Assembly: GCA_017881185.1 (NCBI GenBank)
Contig: JADGRE010000035.1
Span: 1 to 34,980, forward strand
Reading direction: 5' to 3'
Origin: Pseudomonadota bacterium
GTDB taxonomy: Bacteria; Myxococcota_A; Polyangia; Polyangiales; JAFGIB01
DNA: 34,980 nucleotides
A program made the translations under genes and the position numbers. Positions 8,165 through 17,452 of the stretch are shown here, piece after piece (the stretch's first letter is position 1; the number at the start of each line of letters is the position of its first letter). Below the pieces are notes generated by a model, which did no database searches, was not told the DNA's origin, and worked only from the letters and a program-made list of their open reading frames with translations.

Positions 8165-9544
8165 GTCGGGCGTGCGCGCCAGCCACTTGGCGAAGGTCTT
8201 GTCGTCGATGCCGAGCTTCTCGGCGGTGAGCAGCTTGCGCTCGCCCAGCTGAGCGAAGGCCCACGCCACGTAGCGGCGCTGCATCTCGCGCAGCGGCAAC
8301 ACGGTGTTGCCGAACTGAATGCCGGTGTCGGGCTTGTGTTCGAGCGACACCGGCAGCTCCGCGAGTGCGACCTCGGCAGCGCGTCCGAGCAACACCGCGC
8401 GCTCGACCAAGTGTTCGAGCTCGCGCACGTTGCCCGGCCAGCTGTGCTCGAGCAAGCGCTTGATCGCGTCGTCGCCGAAGCGCTGCACGGGCGAGTCCGG
8501 GTGACGGGACTTGGCAGCGGCCAGGAAGTGCTCGAGCAACACGGGGATGTCCTGGCGTCGCTGGCGCAGCGCGGGCAGCTCGATGGTGACCACTTCGAGC
8601 CGATACATCAGATCTTCGCGAAACGCGCCGGCGGTGACACGCGCGCGCAGATCGCGATGGGTGGCCGCGATGACGCGCACGTCGATCTCGCGCTCGCGGT
8701 TGGAACCCACAGCGCGCACCACGCCATGTTCGAGCACACCCAGCAGCTTGGCCTGCAGCGGCAGGCTCAGCTCGCCGATCTCGTCCAAGAAACAGGTGCC
8801 GTGCTCGGCTTCCTCGAACAGGCCGACACGGTGCGAGCTGGCGCCGGTGAACGCGCCCTTGACGTGTCCGAACAGCTCACTCTCCAACAGGTTCTCCGGC
8901 AGCGCCGCACAGTTGACGGTGACGAAAGGGCCAGCCGCCCGTGCGCTCTCGGCGTGAATCGCTCGCGCCAACACTCCCTTGCCAGTGCCGGTCTCGCCGG
9001 TGATCAACACGGGTGCGTTGCTTGCCGCCACGCGCTCGGCGAGCTCATAGGTGCGGCGCATGCTCTCGCTCTGGCCCACCAGCTTGTCGAGCGACCAGCG
9101 GTCTTTGATGGCACGCTTGAGCGAGCGACTCTCGCGACGCAGCGTGGCGTCTTCGAACGCACGCTCGAGGAAGAGCGCCAGCTCCTCGATCTTGAACGGC
9201 TTGGTGAGGTAGTGGAAAGCGCCACGTCGGATCGACTCGACCGCGCTGTCGACGGCGCTGAACGCCGTCATGATGATGACTGGACGATCGGGCGTAACAC
9301 GCCGCGACAGCGCGAGCAGCTCCAGGCCGTCGAGCTGGGGCATGCGCAAGTCGGTGACGAGCGCATCGAAGGGCTCGGACTCCAGGAGCTTTGCCGCCTG
9401 TAAGCTGGAACCCATGGGGACGGCGTCGTAGCCGCGCTCGGCGAGAGCGTCGGTCAGCATCTCGGCCATGGGCAGCTCGTCGTCCACGATCAGGATTCGG
9501 CGCTTGCTGGTCGCAGCTGGGGTGCGGCGGGTTGCCGTGCTCAT
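8156..9544 (-). CDS. NtrC-family sigma-54-dependent response regulator
   Basis: The product is 462 residues in the canonical three-domain order. The receiver domain (about 15-130) has Asp21/Asp22, phosphoacceptor Asp65 in VTDLRMP, Thr93 and Lys115. The AAA+ domain (about 155-395) has Walker A GETGTGKG (183-190), the sigma-54 contact loop GAFTGA (230-235), Walker B FLDE (252-255) and the arginine-finger region. The C-terminus carries a Fis-type helix-turn-helix (about 418-456). All residues needed for phosphorylation, ATP hydrolysis and sigma-54 contact are present. The start overlaps the kinase stop as ATGA, so the two are translationally coupled. Likely targets are the porin downstream (sigma-54 promoter 7970-7985) and the divergent efflux operon (palindromes at 11030-11103). 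The target assignments are inferred from position and motifs. Confidence 0.93.
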   Translation of the reverse strand: MSTATRRTPAATSKRRILIVDDELPMAEMLTDALAERGYDAVPMGSSLQAAKLLESEPFDALVTDLRMPQLDGLELLALSRRVTPDRPVIIMTAFSAVDSAVESIRRGAFHYLTKPFKIEELALFLERAFEDATLRRESRSLKRAIKDRWSLDKLVGQSESMRRTYELAERVAASNAPVLITGETGTGKGVLARAIHAESARAAGPFVTVNCAALPENLLESELFGHVKGAFTGASSHRVGLFEEAEHGTCFLDEIGELSLPLQAKLLGVLEHGVVRAVGSNREREIDVRVIAATHRDLRARVTAGAFREDLMYRLEVVTIELPALRQRRQDIPVLLEHFLAAAKSRHPDSPVQRFGDDAIKRLLEHSWPGNVRELEHLVERAVLLGRAAEVALAELPVSLEHKPDTGIQFGNTVLPLREMQRRYVAWAFAQLGERKLLTAEKLGIDDKTFAKWLARTPDHG

Positions 9545-10944
9545 GTCACACTCCGGAGGCCGGGTAGGTCGACACAGGCGCGCGTGCCGCGCACGAAACC
9601 CGCAGCGCTGAGGCTGGCGGCGTGCCTGGGCGAAATGCTGAGCGAGCCCTGATGGTGCTTGACGATCTCGTTGGCGATCGCCAGACCGAGGCCCGTGCCC
9701 AAGCCTTCGGGCTTGGTGGTGAAGAACGGCTCGATCGCACGTGCCGCGACCTCGGGTGCGATGCCGGAGCCGTCGTCGGTGACCACGAAGCTCACGCGAC
9801 CGTCGTTGGCCTGCACCCGCAGCTCGACGTGCCCGCCCGCGTCGCAGGCGTCGCAGGCGTTGAGCAACAGGTTGATCAACGCTTGTTCGAACAGCCGCGG
9901 GTCGCACGCAATTTCGGGCAGCTCTGCGTCGGCGAGCACCTCCAACTGCACCGCCGCCTTGGCGAAGCGATGCTCGACCAGTGTGCGGCAGGCGTCGGCG
10001 AGGTCGCTTGGTCGCACGTGCTCGGTGCGCGGACGTGCGCCGCGTGCCAGGCCGAGGAAGCCACGGATCACCTGGTTGATGCGGTTGCCTTGCTCGATGA
10101 TCGCTTCCACCGCACGGCGGCCGCGCTCGTCGCCAGCCAGCTTGGGTAGCACTTGTTCGGCACGGCCGATGATGACGCCCAGCGGCGTGGAGACCTCGTG
10201 CGCGATGCCGGTTGCGAGCGCACCCAGCGTGGCGAGCTTGTCTGCGCGCACCAGCTGCTCGTCGCGCTGTTGCACCAGTGCCGCGATGGCGAGCTCACGC
10301 GACAGCTCCAGTTGCTTGCGCTGTCTGCGCGCCGCGAGGCCGCCGAAAAGCAACACCAAGCCCGACGCCAGCGCGACGCTCAAGAGCAAGCGATAGCGCG
10401 CGCGTCGTTCGCGGTCGCGCTCGTTCTGCGCCGTGGCGACCACCACGACACTCAGCCCCGAGCCTGCGCCATCGAGGGACCACACGCCCGCCATCGCGAC
10501 GCGCCGAGGAAGTCCGAGCGCGGCAGCTTCGTCGCGCCCCAGGCGGGCGGTGTGAGCGTGTGCGGCCGCAGCCTGCTCGAGGCTCGCGCTGCGCACCAGC
10601 TGACCCCGAGGGCCGACGAGGCCCTGCCCGGCACCTGCAACGAAGACGCGCAGGCCTTGGTGCGCCACCAGCGCACGCAGCTGCGTCACGAGCTGTGTCG
10701 GCGGCGTGTTTTGCGCGCCGACGCTCAGTAACAGCGCAAGGCCGTGGGCGAGCGTGGCTTGTTCGCGCGCGAGATCGGCCAGGGCCGCGTTGGATTCGCG
10801 TTCTTCGTCCCAGTAGGCGAGCGCCGCCACCAGCGCGATGCACACGGCCATCCCGACGCTGAGCGCTTGCGGTCGCAGGGAGCGGGTGGGTTGCACGGGC
10901 GCGGACCTCATCAGGAAGACCGCCGGTCGGCTGGACGCGAACAT
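9541..10944 (-). CDS. Membrane-bound sensor histidine kinase (NtrB/ZraS-like)
   Basis: The product is 467 residues. There are two transmembrane helices (about 27-45 and 185-206) around a periplasmic sensor region of about 140 residues, which has several His, including AHAHTARLG near 129-137. A short cytoplasmic linker leads to the HisKA dimerisation helix with phospho-acceptor His249 (TGIAHEVSTPLG). The ATPase domain has an N box (NLLLNACDA), DDGSGI, FFTTKP and GLGTGLGLA. The order and the GIAHEVSTPLG motif fit kinases that partner sigma-54 activators. ATG 10944 is used; ATG 10911 is an alternative, and the ribosome site is weak for both. The signal is unknown; linkage to an RND pump and porins suggests envelope or metal stress, which is inference. 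Confidence 0.9.
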   Translation of the reverse strand: MFASSRPAVFLMRSAPVQPTRSLRPQALSVGMAVCIALVAALAYWDEERESNAALADLAREQATLAHGLALLLSVGAQNTPPTQLVTQLRALVAHQGLRVFVAGAGQGLVGPRGQLVRSASLEQAAAAHAHTARLGRDEAAALGLPRRVAMAGVWSLDGAGSGLSVVVVATAQNERDRERRARYRLLLSVALASGLVLLFGGLAARRQRKQLELSRELAIAALVQQRDEQLVRADKLATLGALATGIAHEVSTPLGVIIGRAEQVLPKLAGDERGRRAVEAIIEQGNRINQVIRGFLGLARGARPRTEHVRPSDLADACRTLVEHRFAKAAVQLEVLADAELPEIACDPRLFEQALINLLLNACDACDAGGHVELRVQANDGRVSFVVTDDGSGIAPEVAARAIEPFFTTKPEGLGTGLGLAIANEIVKHHQGSLSISPRHAASLSAAGFVRGTRACVDLPGLRSVT

Positions 10945-11029
10945 TGAGTGAGCTCTCCAGCAAGAGCTGAGCCGACGGGCTTTTCGCAGCAGATTGTGCC
11001 ATCTGCGCGCGTGCGAGGCTCGTTTCGGC

Positions 11030-11103
11030 GGAGATTCTCCCGCGGGTAGTCGGAGTTTCTCCGACTGCCAGGCTCGCCGCCGCTGGCTTGCGGCCGATTC
11101 TCC
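11030..11103. promoter_or_regulatory. Cluster of palindromic activator sites in the kinase/efflux intergenic region
   Basis: GGAGATTCTCC (11030-11040) is a perfect 11-bp palindrome. AGTCGGAG-TTT-CTCCGACT (11048-11066) contains GGAGTTTCTCC with extended arms. The half-site GATTCTCC recurs at 11096-11103. Centres are at about 11035, 11057 and 11098, so spacings are 22 and 41 bases, close to two and four helical turns. Same-face sites upstream of a sigma-54 element are what a dimeric NtrC-type activator would bind. The same array could autoregulate the kinase gene. Confidence 0.6.
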
Positions 11104-11115
11104 GCGCTTTGCAAA

Positions 11116-11131
11116 CGGCACGGCTCGTGCT
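11116..11131 (+). promoter_or_regulatory. Putative sigma-54 promoter of the efflux operon
   Basis: CGGCACG-GCTC-GTGCT matches TGGCACG-N4-TTGC(A/T) except at two positions, with correct GG/GC spacing. It lies just downstream of the palindrome cluster. The weakness is that transcription would start near 11142, only about three bases before ATG 11145, leaving almost no leader. Either the message is near-leaderless or the true promoter is elsewhere. Confidence 0.4.
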
Positions 11132-11144
11132 CAGCAGCCGGGCC

Positions 11145-12569
11145 ATGCTTCGGCGTTTGCACTGCAGCCGGCTGCTGCTCGCGTGTCTGTCGTGCCTGAG
11201 CACGGCGGCGTCGGTCTGCGCGCAGCTTGGCGATGCCCAAGCCATCGCTGACGCAAGCGGCGCAACGCCGCGTACGATGACCCTCGAGGATGCACTCGCC
11301 TACGCGCGGCAGCATCACCCGCAGTTGCTGTCCGCGCTCCAGCGCATCGACGCGCAGCGGGCGCAGAGCGCCGTGGTGCGCTCGCACTGGTTGCCGAGCT
11401 TCGGCGTGACGGGCCAGCTGTTCGGTGCCACGGCGAACAACACCACGGCCAGCTACCTGTCCACGGGCGTGGTCGACCTGCCGAGAATCGGCGGTACGCG
11501 TGTGTTGTCTGCGGGCAGCTTGCGACCGTACGCGTCGACGCTGGTCGCCGTCGGCGGCAATCAAGAGCTGTTCGACTTCGGGCGGATCGCGGCGCAGGCT
11601 GCAGTGGAAGACGCGCAGCTCGAGGGCGAGCGCACGGCCGCGCAGGCCGTGCTGCTGGATGTGAGCTTTGCGGTCGAAGAGAGTTACTTCGGCGTGCTGG
11701 CTGCCCACGCCATCGTCAACGTGGCCGCGAGCGCCTATACGCGCGCGGCAGCCTACCGTGATCTGGCCAAGGCCGGCGTCGACGCCGGGTTGCGTTCACC
11801 CATCGAGTTGACGCGCGCGCAAGCGGAGCTCGCCAGGTCGGAGCTGGCACAAGCACGCGCGAGCGGTGGACTCGCGCTGGCGCAAGCAGTGTTCGCGGCC
11901 GCGACCGGAGTCGAGGACGCGGCGCTCGATGCCGCAGGTCAACCGAAGACGGCTGCGGATCTGCCGGTGCTGGCCGACGCGATGCGCCAGGCGTCCGAGC
12001 GCGACCCGCATCTGCTGGCGCTGCTCAGCGAGCTGCGCGCGCAAGAGTTGCATGCGCGGGCAGTGTCGGCGGAGTTGCGGCCCGACCTGTCGCTGACGGC
12101 GGCGGTGTCGAGCCGGGCCGGCGGCGGCAAGCCCTCGGGCAATGGTCAGCCGGCGGGTGCCGACGGCTGGCTGCCAGAGGTGGTGAACTGGGACGTGGGC
12201 GTCGTGTTCACTTGGCCGCTGTTCGACGCCACGGTGAATGCGCGCAGCGACGCCGCCAAGGCGCGCGGCGAGGTGGCGCGCAGCGAGCTGACACTGGCCC
12301 GTCACGAGCAAGTGGCCGCGATTCGTTTGGCGTATCTGCAAGTGCAGACCGCGCGCGCCGCGTTGCCGCTCTTGCAGGGCGGCGTGGAGGCCGCGCATGC
12401 GAACCACGCCCAGGCGGACGCGCGCTTTCGCGCCGGCCTGGGCACCAGTGTCGAGCTGGCCGACGCCGAAGCGCTGCGCCAGCAGGCCGAGGTGCAATTG
12501 GCGATGGGTCAGTTCGAGCTCGCGCGCACCCGCGCGGTGTTCGGTCGGGCGATCGCGGAGGGACTCTGA
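11145..12569 (+). CDS. TolC-like outer-membrane efflux protein
   Basis: The product is 474 residues with a Sec signal peptide (RLLLACLSCLSTAASVCAQ). It shows the two tandem outer-membrane-efflux repeats of the TolC/OprM family: long Ala/Gln/Glu-rich periplasmic helices alternating with short barrel strands. Family-like segments are TLEDALAYARQHHPQLL at the N-terminus, AGVDAGLRSPIELTRAQAEL in repeat 1 and RFRAGLGTSVELADAEALRQQ in repeat 2. It should form the exit duct for the adaptor and RND pump encoded next; its stop is one base before the adaptor start. ATG 11145 is chosen because it places the signal peptide at the N-terminus; a TTG at 11088 is in frame but would add an atypical extension. 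Confidence 0.9.
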   Translation: MLRRLHCSRLLLACLSCLSTAASVCAQLGDAQAIADASGATPRTMTLEDALAYARQHHPQLLSALQRIDAQRAQSAVVRSHWLPSFGVTGQLFGATANNTTASYLSTGVVDLPRIGGTRVLSAGSLRPYASTLVAVGGNQELFDFGRIAAQAAVEDAQLEGERTAAQAVLLDVSFAVEESYFGVLAAHAIVNVAASAYTRAAAYRDLAKAGVDAGLRSPIELTRAQAELARSELAQARASGGLALAQAVFAAATGVEDAALDAAGQPKTAADLPVLADAMRQASERDPHLLALLSELRAQELHARAVSAELRPDLSLTAAVSSRAGGGKPSGNGQPAGADGWLPEVVNWDVGVVFTWPLFDATVNARSDAAKARGEVARSELTLARHEQVAAIRLAYLQVQTARAALPLLQGGVEAAHANHAQADARFRAGLGTSVELADAEALRQQAEVQLAMGQFELARTRAVFGRAIAEGL

Positions 12570-12570
12570 C

Positions 12571-13788
12571 GTGACTGACATCCACAATAGCGAGCAGCTC
12601 GGTGCGAAGGCGCCTGCGACAGGCGGTGCCCGATGGATCGTGCCTGCAGCGATCTTTGCCGGCGTGGCCGTGCTGATGGTCATCGGTAGCGCGATCGTGC
12701 AGGGCGCGGCGTCGAAGGTGAACAAGGTCGCACTCAGCGACGCGCCCAAGCCCGTGACGGTGTTGGCTGCGCGCGCGGCGATGTTCCGCGCGTCGCGCAA
12801 CTACGTCGGCACCATCGAGCCGTGGGTCGAAGCCAAGGTCGGACCTCAGCGCGTGTCGGCGTATGTCGACACGGTCCTCGTACGGCCGGGCGCCACGGTG
12901 AAGCGTGGCGACGTGCTCGCGATCCTCGATTGCCGCAATGCGAGCGCGACCAGCAAGGCCGTCTCCATGCAGGCGCGCGCGATCGAAGCGCAGCAAGCGG
13001 CGCTGGCCCACGAGGCCGAGCGCGTGCAGGGCCTCTTGCACGGCGGCTTCGTCTCGCCGAACGAAGCCGAGCAGAAGAACGCGCAGAGCACGGCGCAGCA
13101 AGCCGAGTTGCTCGCAACCCAGGCCAAGCTGCTCGGCAGCACGCTCGAGGTCGACGACTGCGTGCTGCGGGCCCCATTCGATGGCGAGGTGGCGACGCGC
13201 AGCGCGGATCCCGGCGCCTTCGTGCGGCCAGGCATGGCGATCGTCAGCTTGATCGACCGCAGGACGCTGCGCATCACCGCGGACGTGCCGGAGGTGGACT
13301 TCGAAGTGGTGGGGCCCGGCACGCCCGTGCAAGTACACGTGCTGTCGACGCGAGCTGAGCTCGAAGCGCGGATCTCGCGGCGCGCGCCGGCGGCCGACGA
13401 GGCCACCCGCACCGTGCACTTCGAGCTCGACGTGCCGGATCGCGACCGGAGCATTCCGGTGGGCACGACGGCGGAGCTGCGCATCGAGGTGGGCAGTGCG
13501 GCTCCGGCGCTGCAGATTCCGCTGTCGGCCGCCGCGGTACGTGGCGACAAGGCCAGCCTGTTCTACGTCGACGCCGGCCTGGCGCACCTGCGCACCCTGA
13601 TGGTGCTGGGCGAAATCGCCGGTCAGCTCTATCTGGAGCCCAAGCTCGCTGCGGGCAGCTTGGTGGTCGGCGAGGGACGCGCGCTCCTGCAAGACGGCGA
13701 CAAGGTCGACGCCGTCGCGGAACAAGCGCCCGCGTCGCCGCTGACGGCTGCACCCGGTGCTCCACCCTCAGCCGCGGCGGGGGGCTGA
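12571..13788 (+). CDS. RND efflux periplasmic adaptor (membrane fusion protein)
   Basis: The product is 405 residues, starting at GTG 12571 just after a GGAGGG ribosome site that lies inside the tolC-like gene. One N-terminal helix (about 22-45, IVPAAIFAGVAVLMVIGSAIV) anchors it in the inner membrane. The lipoyl half-motifs VRPGATVKRGDVLAILD and VLRAPFDGEVATRSADPGAFV flank a coiled-coil hairpin with alternating Gln/Ala/Glu. Beta-barrel and membrane-proximal domains follow, then an Ala/Pro tail. It should link the RND pump to the outer duct. The spacing in the operon is one base to the upstream gene and three to the downstream gene. Confidence 0.92.
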   Translation: MTDIHNSEQLGAKAPATGGARWIVPAAIFAGVAVLMVIGSAIVQGAASKVNKVALSDAPKPVTVLAARAAMFRASRNYVGTIEPWVEAKVGPQRVSAYVDTVLVRPGATVKRGDVLAILDCRNASATSKAVSMQARAIEAQQAALAHEAERVQGLLHGGFVSPNEAEQKNAQSTAQQAELLATQAKLLGSTLEVDDCVLRAPFDGEVATRSADPGAFVRPGMAIVSLIDRRTLRITADVPEVDFEVVGPGTPVQVHVLSTRAELEARISRRAPAADEATRTVHFELDVPDRDRSIPVGTTAELRIEVGSAAPALQIPLSAAAVRGDKASLFYVDAGLAHLRTLMVLGEIAGQLYLEPKLAAGSLVVGEGRALLQDGDKVDAVAEQAPASPLTAAPGAPPSAAAGG

Positions 13789-13791
13789 GAC

Positions 13792-16700
13792 ATGACCCGC
13801 CTATCGCTCAGCAACCCGATCGCGATCTTGATGTTGTCGCTCGGCTTGCTCGTGTTCGCCGCGGTCGTGACCCCGCGCATGGTCGTGGACACCTTTCCGG
13901 AACTCACGCCGCCGGTGCTGGTGGTGGGCACGCTCGCGCAAGGGCTGGGGCCCAAAGACGTGGAGAAGACGCTGACCTGGCGCATCGAGAAGTACGTGAG
14001 CGCCACGCCCGGCGTGGATCACGTGGAGAGTGTGTCGCGCAACAACCTCAGCATCGTGTACGTGTGGTTCAAGTGGGGCACCGACTTGAGCTCGGCCCAG
14101 ACGCTCGTGCAGCAGCAAGTCGCGTTCGCGATGTCGGCCGTGCCGAAGTCACTCGGAGTGCTGCCGCCGTTCGTGCTGCAGTACGACCCGTCGAACGCGC
14201 CCGTGGTGCAGGTAGCCGTGTCGGGGCGTGGTCTGTCGGGGCCGCAGCTCTACGACTACGCGCTCAACAACATCGAGCCGATCCTGGAAGGCATTCCGGG
14301 CGTCGCGAGCGCGTCGATCAACGGTGGTCGTCAGCGGCAGATCAACGTGATCGTCGATCCCGTCGCGGCACAGGCGCGCGGCATCACGGCCTCGGACGTG
14401 GGCGCTGCCGTGGCCCAGTCCAATGCGCTCTTGCCGTCGGGCGTGTTCCTGTCGCCGCGCTTCGATTCCAACGTCTACACCAATGCCGTGCCGGAACGCG
14501 TCAAGACCATCGGTGACGCCAACGTGAAGTTGGTGCACGGCAAGCCGGTGCTGATCCGCGATGTGGCGAGCGTGGAAGATGGCGGCAGCCCCGAGACGCA
14601 AGCGGTGTCAGTGGACGGTCACGATGCCGTGTACCTGAACGTGCTGCGCATTCCCGGCGGCAACACGCTCGAGATCGTGGATGCGGTGAAGCACGCAGTC
14701 GCCGACCTGAAAGACCTGCCGGCCGGCGTGGAGGTCAAGGCGGTGTTCGATCAGTCGACCTTCGTGCGCACCACCTACCACGGGCTCAAGCAAGAGGTCG
14801 TCCAGGCGCTGTTTCTGATCTCGATCGTGATCCTGCTGTTCTTGCAGAGCGTACGCGGCACGTTGATCGTGTCACTGGCTATTCCGCTGTCGTTCGCCAT
14901 CACGTTGATCGTGCTGTATGCCACCGGGCAGACGCTCAACGCCTTCACGCTGGGCGGGCTCACGCTGGCGATGGGACCGCTCGTCGACACTGCCGTGGTG
15001 GTGCTCGAATCGATCCATCGGCATCAGCGCATGGGCTTGTCGACGCCGCGCGCCGTGCTGGAGGGGACCAACGCGGTGGCGCTCCCGGTGCTGGCCGCCG
15101 TGCTCACCACCATGGCGGTGCTGTTGCCGGTGCTGCTGCTCGCAGGACTCGCGAAGAAGTTGTTCGCACCGCTCGCACTGACCGTCGCGACGGCCATGAC
15201 GGCCTCGTACCTGGTGAGCATGTGCGTGACGCCGGTGGCCTGTCGCTACTTGCTGGGCCACGCCAAGCCAGGACGGTTGGGCAGCGCCGTGGCTGCCGTG
15301 ATCGACCGCACGGCCGATCGCTATGCGTTGATCTTGCGCGGTGCCTTGCGGTACCGCTTCACCATCATCGCTGCGTGCGTCGCGCTCACCGCCGGCGCCG
15401 CTTGGGTCGCCGGAAGACTGCCGAGCACCTTCTTCCCCGACATCGACGAGTCCATGGAGCGCGTGTACGTGCGCTTGTCACCCGGCACGTCGCTGACGCA
15501 GGCCGCGACCAAGATCGCGGCGATGGGTAAGTTGCTCGCCGCCGAATTGCCCAAGCGCAACGTCGAGCTGGTGCTGACCAACGTGGGCTCGCCCAACAAC
15601 GCGCGCAGCGCGATGACCAGCCCCAACAACGGCCCGCACATGGGCTTCATCCGTCTGGCGCTGACCGACGCCGACAAGCGCACGCTCTCGCAACAGCAGA
15701 TCGCCGACCAGATGCGCGCGATCTTGACCAAGCACTATCCGGGGGTGGAGTTCTTGCAGTGGCCAGGAGGCCTCGTAGCGAGCGTCTTCTCGAACGGCTA
15801 CATCGCGCCGCTGGTGGTGGAAGTGCGCGGCAACGACCTCGGGCAGCTCGCCGCGCAAGCCGCTGCGGTCGCCCAGGTCGCGCGCAGCGTGCCCGGCATT
15901 CGCGACGTGCGCGTGTCGCTCGAGACGCAATATCCGGAGGTGCGCGTCGAGACGCGCCGCGACGAGGCCGGTTTGGTCGGTGTGAGCGCGCGCGCCGCGG
16001 CACAGACCACGCTCGACGCGACCTTGGGCAATATCAACTCGCCCAGCGTGTGGGTCGACCCGGCCAATGGCCAGTCGTACTACGTGGTCACGCAATACGA
16101 CGGCCGCGCGGTGAGCGACCCGAGCTCGCTCGCGCAGATTCCCGTTCGTGTCAGTGACACCGGCAAGGCCGTGACGCTCGGAGCGTATGGCCGGCTGCGG
16201 CGCTCGCTCGGCCCGATCTCCATCGAGCGCAACCAGCTGCAGCGTGCGGCGCACGTGCTGATGCAGACCGAGCGGCGCGACATCGGCAGCGCGGCGCTCG
16301 AGCTCGAGAACAAGCTGAAAAGCGATCCGCGCACGCGCCACGTGCAGTTCGACTACGTCGGTCAAGTACAGCTCATGCGCACCACCTTCGGCGGTCTCGG
16401 CACAGCCATCGGCCTCGCGGTGATGGTGGTGTTCATGATCATGGCGTCGCAATTCAAGTCGCTGCGTCTGCCGTTCATCATGCTGTTCACGATTCCCGCC
16501 ACGCTCGTGGGCATCGTCACCGCGCTGGTGTGCGCGGGCCAGGGCTTCTCCATCACGGCGCTGATGGGCGTGCTCATGGTGGTGGGCATCGCCGTCGCCA
16601 ACGGCATCTTGCTGGTCGACGCCGCGGCGAAGCGCTGGAATGACGGGGCTGAGAAGCTCGATGCCGTGGTGGCTGCCGCCCGCTCGCGCCTGGTGCCTAT

Positions 16701-16935
16701 CGCGATGACCAGTCTCGCGACAGTGATCGGCCTCTTGCCGACGGCGCTGGCGCTGGAGAAGGGCACCGAGGCGAACCAACCGCTCGCGCTGGCGGTGGTC
16801 GGTGGGTTGATCTCGTCGACGGTGCTGTCTCTGTTCCTGGTGCCCGTGATGTTCATGTTGATCGCGCGGCGCGCGGTGCCGGAAACGGAGCACGACCATG
16901 CTGCTGCACCGCCGCTTGCGCCGGGGCACGCGTGA
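13792..16935 (+). CDS. RND-family efflux pump, inner-membrane permease
   Basis: The product is 1047 residues, the normal length for HAE/HME RND permeases. It shows the duplicated layout: TM1, a large porter loop, TM2-TM6, TM7, a second loop and TM8-TM12. Recognisable motifs are FPELTPPVLVV after TM1, GGLTLAMGPLVDTAVVVLES in TM4 and MGVLMVVGIAVANGILLVDA in TM10. The proton-relay residues differ from AcrB. Asp399 fits AcrB Asp407, but the next position is Thr instead of Asp408, and Ala936 stands where AcrB has Lys940. Similar substitutions occur in some RND clades, so this may be a subfamily with a different coupling network. Substrate (drug, metal or lipid) cannot be assigned. Its stop overlaps the UspA start. 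Confidence 0.93.
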   Translation: MTRLSLSNPIAILMLSLGLLVFAAVVTPRMVVDTFPELTPPVLVVGTLAQGLGPKDVEKTLTWRIEKYVSATPGVDHVESVSRNNLSIVYVWFKWGTDLSSAQTLVQQQVAFAMSAVPKSLGVLPPFVLQYDPSNAPVVQVAVSGRGLSGPQLYDYALNNIEPILEGIPGVASASINGGRQRQINVIVDPVAAQARGITASDVGAAVAQSNALLPSGVFLSPRFDSNVYTNAVPERVKTIGDANVKLVHGKPVLIRDVASVEDGGSPETQAVSVDGHDAVYLNVLRIPGGNTLEIVDAVKHAVADLKDLPAGVEVKAVFDQSTFVRTTYHGLKQEVVQALFLISIVILLFLQSVRGTLIVSLAIPLSFAITLIVLYATGQTLNAFTLGGLTLAMGPLVDTAVVVLESIHRHQRMGLSTPRAVLEGTNAVALPVLAAVLTTMAVLLPVLLLAGLAKKLFAPLALTVATAMTASYLVSMCVTPVACRYLLGHAKPGRLGSAVAAVIDRTADRYALILRGALRYRFTIIAACVALTAGAAWVAGRLPSTFFPDIDESMERVYVRLSPGTSLTQAATKIAAMGKLLAAELPKRNVELVLTNVGSPNNARSAMTSPNNGPHMGFIRLALTDADKRTLSQQQIADQMRAILTKHYPGVEFLQWPGGLVASVFSNGYIAPLVVEVRGNDLGQLAAQAAAVAQVARSVPGIRDVRVSLETQYPEVRVETRRDEAGLVGVSARAAAQTTLDATLGNINSPSVWVDPANGQSYYVVTQYDGRAVSDPSSLAQIPVRVSDTGKAVTLGAYGRLRRSLGPISIERNQLQRAAHVLMQTERRDIGSAALELENKLKSDPRTRHVQFDYVGQVQLMRTTFGGLGTAIGLAVMVVFMIMASQFKSLRLPFIMLFTIPATLVGIVTALVCAGQGFSITALMGVLMVVGIAVANGILLVDAAAKRWNDGAEKLDAVVAAARSRLVPIAMTSLATVIGLLPTALALEKGTEANQPLALAVVGGLISSTVLSLFLVPVMFMLIARRAVPETEHDHAAAPPLAPGHA

Positions 16936-17387
16936 CCAGCATGGCGTTCGCACCCAAGAGCATCCTGGCTGCCGTCGATGGTTCCGAGCGAGCGGCCGGC
17001 GTGCTGGCCACGGCGCGTGATCTCGCCGTACGTTACGGGACGGGGCTCAGTGTGTTGCGGGTGGTCGCGGGCACCCACGAGTTCCCGCCTGCGGCGGCGT
17101 TCGTCTACGCAGACGACCTCGACGCTCGCCTGCGCCAGGCGGCGTTCGATGAGCTCAGCGAGCTGCTGGCCGAGGTGCCCGACGCGTGTGCGACCGCGAT
17201 TGTTCGTGTGGGGGATCCGTGGCGCACCATCCTCGCGGTCGCCGACGAGCTGGCGGTCGAGCTCATCGTCATCGGCAGTCACGGCTATGGGGGCTGGGAC
17301 CGGCTCCTGGGCACCACGGCCGACAAAGTCGTCAATCTGGCGCACCGTGACGTGCTCGTGGTGCACGGGCCACGGCGGCCTGGCTGA
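16932..17387 (+). CDS. Universal stress protein (UspA family)
   Basis: The product is 151 residues, one Usp domain. GTG 16932 overlaps the pump stop as GTGA; ATG 16941 is an internal alternative. The fold begins KSILAAVDGSERA with the ATP-contacting Asp. The C-terminal nucleotide-binding signature is complete: IVIGSHGYGGWDRLLGTTADKVVNLA, written here as two joined pieces (G-x2-G-x9-G-[ST]). It therefore belongs to the ATP-binding subclass. Translational coupling makes it the fourth gene of the efflux operon. Usp proteins respond to envelope, oxidative or starvation stress; a role in tuning the pump is inference. Confidence 0.92.
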   Translation: MTSMAFAPKSILAAVDGSERAAGVLATARDLAVRYGTGLSVLRVVAGTHEFPPAAAFVYADDLDARLRQAAFDELSELLAEVPDACATAIVRVGDPWRTILAVADELAVELIVIGSHGYGGWDRLLGTTADKVVNLAHRDVLVVHGPRRPG

Positions 17388-17452
17388 GCCGCGAACCCTC
17401 GGTGCCGGTCGTTGGCTCTTATGTCAGGTTGACGGTCGAAAAGGAGCCTCTG

